From the NCBI GenBank assembly GCA_014192545.1, contig BJHL01000002.1:186001-250000 (forward strand): a stretch of 64,000 nt of DNA, given 5' to 3'. Both the position numbers and the translations under genes were made by a program. The stretch is from Phycisphaerae bacterium. GTDB lineage: Bacteria; Planctomycetota; Phycisphaerae; Phycisphaerales; UBA1924. Below the pieces are notes generated by a model. The model was not told where the DNA came from. It did not search any database and saw nothing but the letters and a program-made list of their open reading frames with translations. Shown here piece after piece: positions 1 through 8,090 of this stretch. The number at the start of each line of letters is the position of its first letter. The stretch's first letter is position 1.

Positions 1-1308
1 TTGACCGTGCAGGCGTTGCTGGTGGTTGCGGGGTTGGCGGTGGTGCTGATGCCTTTGCAGTCGCGGCTGAAGTGGCTGACCAGCGAGCGGATTGAAAGTG
101 AGAACTTGGCGGAGTCATATCGGCTGGCGAATGCGATGCAGCAGGTGTCGCAGGAACTTGATCCGAGTGAGCCGGTGTGGCGCGATGCGGTTTCGATGAT
201 TTTGGCGACGGGGTCGTTTGGGGCGAAGGCGCGCGTGGTGGTGCTGGGCGATGATGGGCGCGTGGTGGCGACGACGGGCGGCGCGACGCATGCGGATGCG
301 GCGTTGTTTGACTCGCGCGTGCGAGTGGCGGGGGCTGACTTGCGCGTGCGCGATGCGAATGTGGGCAAGGCACTGCTGGGGACTGACGAAAACGACAACT
401 GGATGTTTGTGCAGGCGATGCCCAATGGGGCAGTTGTGGTTGTGGAGCAAGAGCAGTCGCAGGTAGCGCTGCAATCGCAGGCGAGTTCTCGCATGATGCT
501 GGGGTGGGCGGCTGGGAGTTTGACGGTTGCGCTGTCGCTGGGGGCAATGCTGGTATATGCCGTCATTCGCCGGCAGCATGTGGTGCTGGAACATCGCAAC
601 GATGACTTGGCGGTGACGCTGGAGAAGAGACTGACGCAGAGTTTGTCGGCGCGGACGGCGCTGATTTTGGGACTGGCGAAGCTGGCGGACTACCGCGATA
701 CGGATACGGGTTCGCACCTGGAGCGCATTTGTGCGTATAGCGAATTGCTGGCGAAGGAACTGAAGGCGACGCATGCGGAGATCAATGACACGTGGATCAC
801 GCACTTGAAGCCTGCGGCGAGCTTGCATGACATTGGCAAAGTGGGGGTGCCTGATCCGGTGCTGCTCAAGCCTGGCAAGTTGACGCCCGCAGAGCGCAAG
901 TTGGTGGAACGGCACACGTATATGGGCGCGGATACGCTCATTGCGATTCGTGCGAAGTTGGGCGATGACGAGCTGATCAACTTGGCGATTCAGATTGCAT
1001 TGTTTCACCATGAACGATGGGATGGCAGCGGTTATCCGCTGGGGCTGCGGGGTGAACAGATTCCGCTTTCGGCCCGCATCGTTTCGTTGGCGGATGTGTA
1101 TGACGCGCTCACGAGCCGGCGGGTATACAAGAAGGCGATGGCGCACGAGAAGGCCTGCGAATTGATTTGTGATTTGCGGGCAACGCACTTTGATCCGGAA
1201 GTGGTGGATGCGTTTTTACGAGCCAAAGATGACTTTGATCGAGTGCGCAACAAGTTACAGTCGTTTGGGGACTTGATGGAAGCAGCGCACACGAAAGCCG
1301 CAGCGTGA
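1..1308 (+). CDS. Membrane-anchored HD-GYP phosphodiesterase (5' end at window edge)
   Basis: Probable cyclic-di-GMP phosphodiesterase with an extracytoplasmic sensor part. A hydrophobic stretch at residues 3-19 and a second at about 166-188 flank a sensor-like region of about 140 residues. A short helical linker then leads to the HD-GYP domain (about 213-415). The catalytic HD pair is H276/D277 in SLHDIGK. The second part of the signature is HHERWDGSGYP at 336-347, followed by SLADVYDAL. All ligand positions expected in the family appear to be present, so an active enzyme is likely. The reading frame is open from base 1 with a possible TTG start there, so the true start may lie outside the window. 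No diguanylate cyclase or PilZ gene is nearby. Confidence 0.88.
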   Translation: MTVQALLVVAGLAVVLMPLQSRLKWLTSERIESENLAESYRLANAMQQVSQELDPSEPVWRDAVSMILATGSFGAKARVVVLGDDGRVVATTGGATHADAALFDSRVRVAGADLRVRDANVGKALLGTDENDNWMFVQAMPNGAVVVVEQEQSQVALQSQASSRMMLGWAAGSLTVALSLGAMLVYAVIRRQHVVLEHRNDDLAVTLEKRLTQSLSARTALILGLAKLADYRDTDTGSHLERICAYSELLAKELKATHAEINDTWITHLKPAASLHDIGKVGVPDPVLLKPGKLTPAERKLVERHTYMGADTLIAIRAKLGDDELINLAIQIALFHHERWDGSGYPLGLRGEQIPLSARIVSLADVYDALTSRRVYKKAMAHEKACELICDLRATHFDPEVVDAFLRAKDDFDRVRNKLQSFGDLMEAAHTKAAA

Positions 1309-1338
1309 TGATGGCGGCGGTGAACGACGCGATGGCCT

Positions 1339-2133
1339 TCACGAGCGGGATGTGTTTCGCAATTGAATGAGAAGCAGCGCGGGGCGGATGGGGCCTGTGA
1401 GGAGCGTGCTGGCTTCTTGCTGGCGGCGGAGGATTTCGCGCAGGATGGGTTTGGAGCGAGGATGACGGGCGGCGATGGTGCGGGCTTGGCGGGCGATGCG
1501 GGTGTAGAGGTTCGCGTCGAGTGCGCGGACTTCGCGGGGTGTCATGGTGTGGGTGCGCAGGACGCGGTCGCCTTGCGAGGTGATCGCTTCGCAGAGGTCT
1601 TTGAGTGATTGCGGGAGGTCATCTGCTGGTGGCTCGCGCGGGGTGCGGACGGCGTCGTCGATGATGAGCAGGCCGCCTGGGGTGATGAGCTTTCGCATGA
1701 AGGCGATGCCTTCAAGGGCGGGGAGGAGGCTGAGCATCATGCCGGCTGAGAATCGTTGACGGGGGCGGCAGGTGTGGATGTCTTGAGTGATGAAGTTGCA
1801 GCGGTCGGCGACGTGGGCGGCTGTTGCGGCAGCGACTGCGGATTGGATGAATGGTGCGAAGGCATCGACACCTGTGATGCGGCAGGCGCAGGCGCGAACG
1901 ACGGCAATGGCGGGGGCGCCTTTGCCGCAGCCCATGTCGATGAGGTGATCAGATTTGTTCACGCCGGCGGATTGGAACCAGCGGGCGACGCGTTTGGGCG
2001 AGGTGCCGAGGGCATCGAGATGGGCGAAGAGTTCGGGCAGCAGTGGCAGTGCGGCAGTGGGCACATCGAGCGAAGCGGCGATGCGGGTGAGGAGTTGCTG
2101 AGATGGATTGGAAGCAATAGGCGTGTTTGGCAC
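1339..2133 (-). CDS. Class I SAM-dependent methyltransferase
   Basis: A 264-residue cytoplasmic protein with a Rossmann-type methyltransferase core. Motif I is LIDMGCGKGAP at about residues 64-74. ITGVDAF follows as the acidic motif II strand, and ITPGGLLIIDD is the usual strand before the second half of the fold. The substrate cannot be read from the sequence. The start is GTG (reads MPNTP) with no strong ribosome binding site, 17 bases after the end of the FHA gene, so translation is probably coupled in a three-gene minus-strand operon. The stop lies 30 bases from the stop of the convergent HD-GYP gene. Confidence 0.75.
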   Translation of the reverse strand: MPNTPIASNPSQQLLTRIAASLDVPTAALPLLPELFAHLDALGTSPKRVARWFQSAGVNKSDHLIDMGCGKGAPAIAVVRACACRITGVDAFAPFIQSAVAAATAAHVADRCNFITQDIHTCRPRQRFSAGMMLSLLPALEGIAFMRKLITPGGLLIIDDAVRTPREPPADDLPQSLKDLCEAITSQGDRVLRTHTMTPREVRALDANLYTRIARQARTIAARHPRSKPILREILRRQQEASTLLTGPIRPALLLIQLRNTSRS

Positions 2134-2150
2134 GGATGATTGATGCCGAG

Positions 2151-2522
2151 TTATTGCTGGATGGTGGGTTTGCTGCGTTCGCCGCGTTGCTTCCAGTTGG
2201 CGAAGGCGCTTTCGCGGTCTTTGAATTCGGTACTGCTGAAGACGAGCTTGGAGTTGCCTACGGAGATTTCGTCGCCGTCGACGAGGGGGACTTCGGTGGT
2301 GACGGCGCGGCCGTTGATGAGGGTGCCGTTGGCACTTTTCATGTCGAGGGCGAGGTATTGCTTGCGAGCATCGTCGTAGCGAATTTGCAGGTGCTTTCGG
2401 GAGATGCGTTGGTCGGTGATTTGGACGGGGACGCCTTCGTCGCGACCGACGACGAGCGTGCGGTTGCGCATGGGGTAATAGTCACCTTCGTTGGGGCCTG
2501 CCACGATGAGAATGGATGCCAT
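2151..2522 (-). CDS. FHA domain protein
   Basis: A 123-residue protein that is almost entirely one forkhead-associated domain, a fold that binds phosphothreonine peptides. The FHA signature residues are visible: VVGRDEGVPVQI, then ISRKHLQI (the GR...SRxH core), then SANGTLINGR (the NG motif). No transmembrane segment or second domain is present, so it is probably a soluble adaptor reading out a Ser/Thr kinase; one such kinase is encoded in this window at 12.1-15.0 kb, but the link is only inference. The sequence AAAGGAG lies 10 bases before the ATG and supports this start. Confidence 0.85.
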   Translation of the reverse strand: MASILIVAGPNEGDYYPMRNRTLVVGRDEGVPVQITDQRISRKHLQIRYDDARKQYLALDMKSANGTLINGRAVTTEVPLVDGDEISVGNSKLVFSSTEFKDRESAFANWKQRGERSKPTIQQ

Positions 2523-2594
2523 GGTCGCCTCACTCCTTTGCCGATGAGCAACGGTAGACGCGGTTGGAGCGGTTGGTTGGGTATTCGAGCCGCG

Positions 2595-3260
2595 TTACTT
2601 GTCGCCGGCGAGCTTGGTGACTTCGAACATGGTTTGGGTGCGGACGACGATGCCGGTTGCGGGCATCATGTGGAAGCCCAGGGCAGTGACCTGCGTGGCC
2701 TCGCGTTCGATTTCGAGGACACTGAGGCCTTGGCCTTCGGGCTGGGTCCAGAGGTGGTTGAGCAGGTTGTTGCGACGGGCGGTAGAGAGCAACTCTTCGT
2801 ATGTTTCGTAGTAGAGGTTAGGGGCGAGGGTTTCGAGCTGGATGGAGCTGATGTAACGCACGCCTTGTTTGACGAATTTGTAGTCGATGTCCTTTTCGGC
2901 ACCGACGATGTGGGCAAAGACGATGCCGGAGGTTGGGATGGGGCGGTCGTGTTCGCAGATGAGTTCGGTGGTGCAGAGGGTTCCGCATTCGAGGCGAAGG
3001 GCGTGGCTGCCTTTCATGATCCAGGCTTCGAGTTCGTAGGTGCGTCCGGTGAAGATTCGGCGGCGGTGCATGTCGAGGGTTTCGGGATGCAGGGCTTTGC
3101 TGTAGAGGACGACCTGATGGCCGGCGAGGATATTGGGCTTTATTTTTGCGTCGGGTTTTGCTTTGGCGTCGGGCTTGATTTCGGTATGCATATCAAGCGA
3201 TTGCTCGACGAGTAGTTGGGGGTCAAGATGGTGGGGGGTGGCGTGCGACTCGATACTCAT
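2595..3260 (-). CDS. Conserved hypothetical protein
   Basis: A 221-residue protein that I do not recognise. The ATG at 3260 (MSIESHAT) is chosen because GGAGCAGG precedes it at good spacing; the frame stays open upstream, but that extension is Arg/Ser-rich low-complexity and has no ribosome site. The N-terminal 45 residues contain a short Lys/Asp/Ala repeat (KPDAKAKPDAKIKP), a likely flexible tether. The rest is a mixed alpha/beta sequence without signal peptide or membrane segment, including GHQVVLYSKALHPE and TYELEAWIMKGSHAL. It is the first gene of the run with the FHA and methyltransferase genes, 72 bases before the FHA start. Confidence 0.6.
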   Translation of the reverse strand: MSIESHATPHHLDPQLLVEQSLDMHTEIKPDAKAKPDAKIKPNILAGHQVVLYSKALHPETLDMHRRRIFTGRTYELEAWIMKGSHALRLECGTLCTTELICEHDRPIPTSGIVFAHIVGAEKDIDYKFVKQGVRYISSIQLETLAPNLYYETYEELLSTARRNNLLNHLWTQPEGQGLSVLEIEREATQVTALGFHMMPATGIVVRTQTMFEVTKLAGDK

Positions 3261-3825
3261 AAAACCTGCTCCATGGGTGTGTTGCCGCATAGTGGGAGAC
3301 GGGGGTTGCGTCCTGACAACCGCCTTCGCATGACTGGACGAGAATCGTCGGCGGTCTGGCGAAGCAACAAGGCGTGAGAGGCGTGGGCTTGAGAGGCTTG
3401 AACGTGCGAGGCGTGTTTCTGACAACGTGCGATCATTGAATAGCTAGACACCGTGGCTAACTATTCAGACGAAGGCACTTGCAAATACACGTGCATGTGC
3501 GGACGGTGGCTCAACTGGGCCAACACACGTACTCGTACATAAGATACGAAATCTATGGACACATGTCTACACGATCTTGCGAGATATCAGGAGGAAATTT
3601 TCGATAGATCGTAAAGTTTGCTGGCGTTGGGGGATATGTTGTCGGTTTTGCGCGAGCTGGATAGTGTTGATGCACCATGGCAAACTGGGATGCGGTATGT
3701 TTGTGTGAGGCAACTTGGTGCAAACACACAGTTGTGTGACATCGGGACTCGCAGGATGCGCCGATCGTTGACTTGAACCGGGCAAGGAGTGCCGAGAAAT
3801 CACGGAAACCAATGCCAAACTTTCG
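3261..3825. other. Intergenic region of 565 bases between divergent genes
   Basis: No convincing gene is present. The left half carries several imperfect copies of GAGGCGTG-like octamers (about 3370-3416). The middle (3430-3620) is less GC-rich than the flanking genes and is the likely place for two divergent promoters. It also holds an AGGAGG at about 3590 that is not followed by a usable start codon at normal spacing. One clear inverted repeat is listed separately. Confidence 0.5.
3438..3466. repeat. Inverted repeat, 10-base arms
   Basis: Arms GAATAGCTAG and CTAACTATTC match at 9 of 10 positions around a 9-base loop. It has no T-run, so it is more likely an operator or a leader hairpin than a terminator. 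It lies 360 bases before the HEAT-like gene and 180 bases before the minus-strand hypothetical gene. Confidence 0.4.
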
Positions 3826-6114
3826 ATGCAGGACAAGCTGGCTCGCTTGAGCAAGCTGGCTGTTGCTGAACGCGCTCGGGTGATGAGCGAGGCATTGCTG
3901 GTGTGTTCGGAAGAGGAAGCGCAGGCAATTGCGCCGATGCTTTTGCAATTGGCGGTGCGGAGTGGGGTCGAGGAAGCTGCTCCTGCTACGAACGCAAAGA
4001 CAACGCTTGCGGTACGTCCGACGGATGCCGTGACGCCCAGGCGGGCTGATGGCAAGCCGGATGTGGATGCACTGCGTCGGCGGTATGGGCTTGAGCAACC
4101 GGGCTTTTTGGCCGGGGGATTGGGCTCTGGCGATGCTGATTCGCGGGATGCGCGGGGCGGTTTCGTGGATCGATTGCGAAAGTGGTGGAATGCGGAGCGG
4201 GATACGGATGCGGACGCGGCGCTGCTCGAGGTGGTGCGTGGGTGGAGCGGGATGCCGACGCTGATGCGAGAGGCGGCATTGGCGGCGGGGGCGGGGCGAT
4301 GGCAAGGGGTTGTGGGGAAGCTGAATGATGCAAGGCCATCGGTGCTGGGCAATGCGGCGATGCTGGCGGCGGAGGCGGCGGATGTGGGGCTTGGGCCGAT
4401 GGTGCTGGCGGCGGCGCGATGCGGGGATGCGAAGCCGCGGGAAGTGGCGCGGTGGGCGTTGTTTGCTTTTGCGGTGCTGGCGAAGCGAGAGGCGTGGAGC
4501 GAGGCGGAGCGAAAAAACTGGGCGAAGGCGGCGGAGACGGATGAGTTGTGGCGGCGCATGTTGGGGCGAGGATTGACGCAGGGGCTTAGCGGAGATGCCG
4601 GGCGGGTTGATGAACTGGTGATGGCAGCGCTGCGTGATGAGGCGGCGGCGGATGCGGCAGGGGAAGCGAGCGTTGTGATTGGGCAAGGGCGTGCGTGGCG
4701 CGAGCTGGTTTGTGGTGATGTGGAGCATGTGCAGCGGTCGCTGGGTGCGGCGATGAAGAATCTGCGGGTGCCGATTTCGCGAGAGCGGGCGCTGGAGTGG
4801 ATTGGGCTGGGGAAGAACACGGTGACGTCGGCGTGCAGTGTGCGGCTGGCGCGATCGTGGGGAGTTGAGGATCATGCGGCGGTGCTGGGAAGGGCGGCGC
4901 TGGTGCTGCGGCCTGCGCGGGCGGCGGCGCTTGCGCGTGTTGTTGTGCGGGGTGCACGCAAGAGTGGGCGAGCGGGAGAGGGGGTTGATTTGACGGGTAC
5001 GGCGTTGCCCAATGCGGGCGAGACGGCGGCGGTGACGGATGCGACGCGGCGAGGGGCCGCGTTGTGGGCGATGGCGATTGGGGCAGATGCGCCGACGCGC
5101 GAGCGGGCGCTGGAGCCCATGCTAAAGCAGAGCGATGGGGTTGCGAGATTTTCGGTTGCGATGCGTGGGCCGACGCGGCTGGCGAGAGATTTTGCGTTTG
5201 ATGCGGATGCAAGGGTCGCGCGGCATGCGTTTTTGCGAGCGTGTGAAAGTGTGCGCGACGGGGCGGATTTTGATGCGGAGCCCGCGACGCGGAGTGTGCA
5301 CGTGCATGTTGCGCAGTTGGCGAAGGGGCATGCCGAGCGATTTGCGAAGCCGTTTGCAGCGACGACGGGTGGTCGGCTGGCGACGCAGCGGTTGTGCGTG
5401 CTGGATCGTGAAGCGTGTTTGAAGACGCTGCGGTGGATGCTCACGCGTGGGGAGGCGGATGAAGTTGCGAACGCGGTTGCGGCGGTGCGGCGGGCTAACT
5501 TGGTGGATGCCTGCATGGATGCGCTGCGGGAGGTCGCGATGAGGCCTGCGACTGGTGTGGAGGTTGCAAGGTGTGCGGCTTCGGCGTGTGCGGCGATGGG
5601 GGATAGTTTGCAGGCGACGGGGGCGGTTTATGTGCGCGAGCTTTTGAGGCACGCGGATGCGAGGGTGCGGGCGAATGCGATTGAGGCGTTGGCGCGATTG
5701 GCGAGGCGAGGGGTGCGGGCGCTGCCTGGCGAAGTTGTGGAACTCAAGCGTGATGAGCACCACCGCGTGCGGGCGAATGCGGTGCGTGAGGAGTTGGCAA
5801 CGGCCGCTGAGGCGAAACATCAATTGGCGTGTGTGGAGGAAATTGCGATGATGCTCGCGGATGCGCGGCCCATGCATCGGTTGGCGGGGGTGTGGCTGGC
5901 ATCGCGGACATTGGTGGGGCCGTCGCGGACGTTGGTGTGGGCGAGATGGACGGAGATGGCGACACGCGTGCAGACGTTGGCGACGAGCGATAGTGATGCA
6001 CGTGTGCGGCTGAGGGCGGTTGCGTGTGCGGCGGCGACGGCGGCGCTGACGCGGGCGAGTTGGATTGCGAGTGCGGGTGGTGAAGTTGATGCGGAAGTGG
6101 CAGGTGTGGCATGA
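3826..6114 (+). CDS. Large HEAT-repeat-like helical protein
   Basis: A 762-residue, Ala/Arg-rich, mostly helical protein with no signal peptide. Helical-repeat character is clear in the last third, for example RVRANAIEALARLARRG at about residues 611-627 and DARVRLRAVACAAAT near the C-terminus; both match the HEAT consensus of paired helices with a conserved Asp/Arg turn. Such proteins are usually scaffolds, and no catalytic motif is seen. It overlaps the next gene by ATGA, so the two products are probably made together. ATG 3826 is the best start, but no strong ribosome site precedes it. Confidence 0.65.
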   Translation: MQDKLARLSKLAVAERARVMSEALLVCSEEEAQAIAPMLLQLAVRSGVEEAAPATNAKTTLAVRPTDAVTPRRADGKPDVDALRRRYGLEQPGFLAGGLGSGDADSRDARGGFVDRLRKWWNAERDTDADAALLEVVRGWSGMPTLMREAALAAGAGRWQGVVGKLNDARPSVLGNAAMLAAEAADVGLGPMVLAAARCGDAKPREVARWALFAFAVLAKREAWSEAERKNWAKAAETDELWRRMLGRGLTQGLSGDAGRVDELVMAALRDEAAADAAGEASVVIGQGRAWRELVCGDVEHVQRSLGAAMKNLRVPISRERALEWIGLGKNTVTSACSVRLARSWGVEDHAAVLGRAALVLRPARAAALARVVVRGARKSGRAGEGVDLTGTALPNAGETAAVTDATRRGAALWAMAIGADAPTRERALEPMLKQSDGVARFSVAMRGPTRLARDFAFDADARVARHAFLRACESVRDGADFDAEPATRSVHVHVAQLAKGHAERFAKPFAATTGGRLATQRLCVLDREACLKTLRWMLTRGEADEVANAVAAVRRANLVDACMDALREVAMRPATGVEVARCAASACAAMGDSLQATGAVYVRELLRHADARVRANAIEALARLARRGVRALPGEVVELKRDEHHRVRANAVREELATAAEAKHQLACVEEIAMMLADARPMHRLAGVWLASRTLVGPSRTLVWARWTEMATRVQTLATSDSDARVRLRAVACAAATAALTRASWIASAGGEVDAEVAGVA

Positions 6115-6527
6115 TGTGGATGCTGGCACAGAGTGTGCGGGAAGTGATTGAGCCGGTGCGGGTGATGACGGGGCAACCTGAGGTGGTTGCGCAGGCGGAC
6201 AACGCGGGCTGGATGTTTGTTGTTGCGGGGGCGATGTGCGTGGTGGGGTTGGTGTTGCTGGTGATTGCAGTGCTGCGCAGCGGATGGTGGAGGCAGCGGC
6301 GGGCGCCCAAGCGGCTGTCAGCGCCCAAGCAGCTGCGCGAGGGCGATGCACTGTTTGCGGCTGCGGCGGATGCGCTGGGTGTACCTCAAGCGCGGGCGAA
6401 GGTGATGCTTGAACTTGCGGAGACGGGGAAGATGTCGCCCGTGGGGATGTTGCTGAGCGACCATGCTGTGTCGCGGGCGATGGTGGCGAACGCGATTGCG
6501 GAGCGTGAGAAGCGGTTGTTTGCGTGA
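6111..6527 (+). CDS. Small membrane protein, single helix
   Basis: A 138-residue protein with one transmembrane helix at about residues 35-54 (MFVVAGAMCVVGLVLLVIAV). A basic stretch follows, then a soluble cytoplasmic domain of about 75 residues containing LFAAAADALGVPQARAKVMLELAE. Its start overlaps the stop of the HEAT-like gene, so the pair is probably one translational unit in which this protein could hold the scaffold at the membrane. I do not recognise the family. Confidence 0.6.
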   Translation: MMWMLAQSVREVIEPVRVMTGQPEVVAQADNAGWMFVVAGAMCVVGLVLLVIAVLRSGWWRQRRAPKRLSAPKQLREGDALFAAAADALGVPQARAKVMLELAETGKMSPVGMLLSDHAVSRAMVANAIAEREKRLFA

Positions 6528-6536
6528 GCGAGTGGG

Positions 6537-7952
6537 TTAGCTGATGCCGCGGAGCTTGTTGAGGCCGTTTTGGGCGGCGATTTTGTAGCATTCTGCGAGC
6601 GTGGGATAGTTGAAGACGGTGTTGATGAAGTACTCGGCGGTTATTTTGAAGGCGATGGCACATTGGCCGATGTGAACCAGTTCGGTTGCGCCGGTGCCGA
6701 TGATGTGGACGCCCAGAATGGCGTGGCTGTCTTGGTGGATCAGCAATTTGAGCATGCCGATTTCGTCGTTGAGGAGCTGGCCGCGTGCGGTTTCGCGGTA
6801 GTAGGCGATGCCGCTGTCGAAGGGGACTTGTTCCTGAGTGAGTTTCTCTTCGGTCCAGCCCACCATGCTGATTTCGGGAATGGCGTAGATGCCGTACGGC
6901 AGGAGAGCTTCGACTTGTTCGCACTTTTCGCCGAACATGTGGCAGGCGGCGAGGCGGCCTTGCTCCATGCTGGTGGACGCGAGAGCGGGGAAGCCGATGA
7001 CGTCGCCTGCGGCGTAAATGTGCGGCTTGGCGGTTTGGTAGAAGGCGTTGACTTTGATGCGGCCGCGATCGTCAGCGGAGAGGCCAGCGTTTTGGAGGTT
7101 CAAACCGTCGGTTGCGCCCTGGCGGCCTGCGGCGTAGAGCAGGCAATCGGCGCGGAGCATTTTGCCGCTTTCGAGCATGGCTTCGACCATGACCTTATTG
7201 CTGCCGCCGGACTGTTCAGACTTTTGCACCTTGATGACTTTTTCGCCGCAGCGCAGGGTGACGCCGGCTTGGCGGAGGTGATATTGCAGGGCTTCGATGA
7301 TTTCGCTGTCGACGAATTCGAGCAGGCGCGGGCGGCCTTCGACGAGGGTGACTTTGACGCCCAAGGCGGCCATCATGCTGGCGTATTCGGTGCCGATGAC
7401 GCCGCCACCGACGACGATCATGCTTTTGGGAAGCACGTCAAGGTGGAGCAGTTCGTCACTGGTGATGATGTCGGGTTCGGTGAAGGGGATGTTGGTTGGG
7501 CGAGCGGGGTGCGTGCCGACACCGATCAGGATGTTGTCAGCGCGGATGGATTCGGTGGCGAATCTGGTGGCGACGCTCAGGGTGTGGTCGTCGATGAAGG
7601 AGGCCATGCCGTGGAGGACTTGCACGCCGTTGTTGGCAAAGTGCATGCGGATGATGTCGATCTCGGCTTGAATGACGCGGTTGCAACTGCTCCAGAGGTT
7701 GGGCATGGTTGCTTGGCGAGCGTGGGAGATGAAGTCAGCATCGGTGGGCATGGCAGGCATGGGGCAGCCGCCTAGGTTGAGGATTGCTTCACGCAGGGCT
7801 TTGCTTGGGATGGTGCCTGTGTTGACGGCGACGCCCCCGACGACTTCGCGGGCTTCGATGACGCAGACGCGCTTGCCAAGTTTGGCGGTTTGGATAGCGG
7901 CTTTTTGGCCGGCGGGGCCAGAGCCGATGATGGCGAGGTCAAACGAGCGCAT
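6537..7952 (-). CDS. sthA: Soluble pyridine nucleotide transhydrogenase
   Basis: A flavoprotein of the disulfide-reductase superfamily, predicted to move reducing equivalents between NADPH and NAD+ in the cytoplasm. The FAD-binding motif GSGPAG is at residues 10-15 and the second dinucleotide motif VVGGGVIGTEYAS at about 180. The C-terminal dimerisation/FAD domain ends in a typical helix. At the position where lipoamide dehydrogenase has its redox CxxxxC, this protein reads GGVAVNTGTIPSKALRE. Loss of both cysteines with retained GTIPSKALRE is the hallmark of SthA over Lpd or Gor. Length (471) is close to the E. coli enzyme (466). It is a single gene, 185 bases from the 3' end of the protease gene, from which a terminator separates it. 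Confidence 0.88.
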   Translation of the reverse strand: MRSFDLAIIGSGPAGQKAAIQTAKLGKRVCVIEAREVVGGVAVNTGTIPSKALREAILNLGGCPMPAMPTDADFISHARQATMPNLWSSCNRVIQAEIDIIRMHFANNGVQVLHGMASFIDDHTLSVATRFATESIRADNILIGVGTHPARPTNIPFTEPDIITSDELLHLDVLPKSMIVVGGGVIGTEYASMMAALGVKVTLVEGRPRLLEFVDSEIIEALQYHLRQAGVTLRCGEKVIKVQKSEQSGGSNKVMVEAMLESGKMLRADCLLYAAGRQGATDGLNLQNAGLSADDRGRIKVNAFYQTAKPHIYAAGDVIGFPALASTSMEQGRLAACHMFGEKCEQVEALLPYGIYAIPEISMVGWTEEKLTQEQVPFDSGIAYYRETARGQLLNDEIGMLKLLIHQDSHAILGVHIIGTGATELVHIGQCAIAFKITAEYFINTVFNYPTLAECYKIAAQNGLNKLRGIS

Positions 7953-7990
7953 GGGGGGATTATCGGCGTGTTGGAGGGTGGGCGTGAAAA

Positions 7991-8027
7991 CGAAAGAAAA
8001 CGCCGAGCGGGTGGCTCGGCGTTTTCG
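7991..8027 (-). terminator. Intrinsic terminator of the dockerin-like protease gene
   Basis: Arms AAAACGCCGAGC and GCTCGGCGTTTT pair perfectly around a 5-base loop. On the minus strand the stem runs into a TTTTCTTTCGTTTTC tract. It lies 64 bases after the stop of the minus-strand protease gene and 39 bases before sthA, separating the two transcripts. Confidence 0.85.
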
Positions 8028-8090
8028 TGTGGGTTGGGGTTGGCGAAGGTTTTGCCAGCCCGGTGTGTGTATGTGAGGCGGGTGGCTGGA

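Noticed and set aside
2127..3215. Long plus-strand open frame opposite the FHA and hypothetical genes
   Set aside because: Acidic, low-complexity translation with no family resemblance; the minus strand encodes a clear FHA domain with proper ribosome site.
3553..6924. Several long minus-strand open frames opposite the HEAT-like gene
   Set aside because: Arg/Pro/Ser/His-rich translations typical of antisense frames in GC-rich DNA; the plus strand has helical-repeat structure and coupled starts.
6537..7952. Dihydrolipoamide dehydrogenase (Lpd) as identity
   Set aside because: The redox-active CxxxxC pair is absent, and no 2-oxoacid dehydrogenase genes are nearby.
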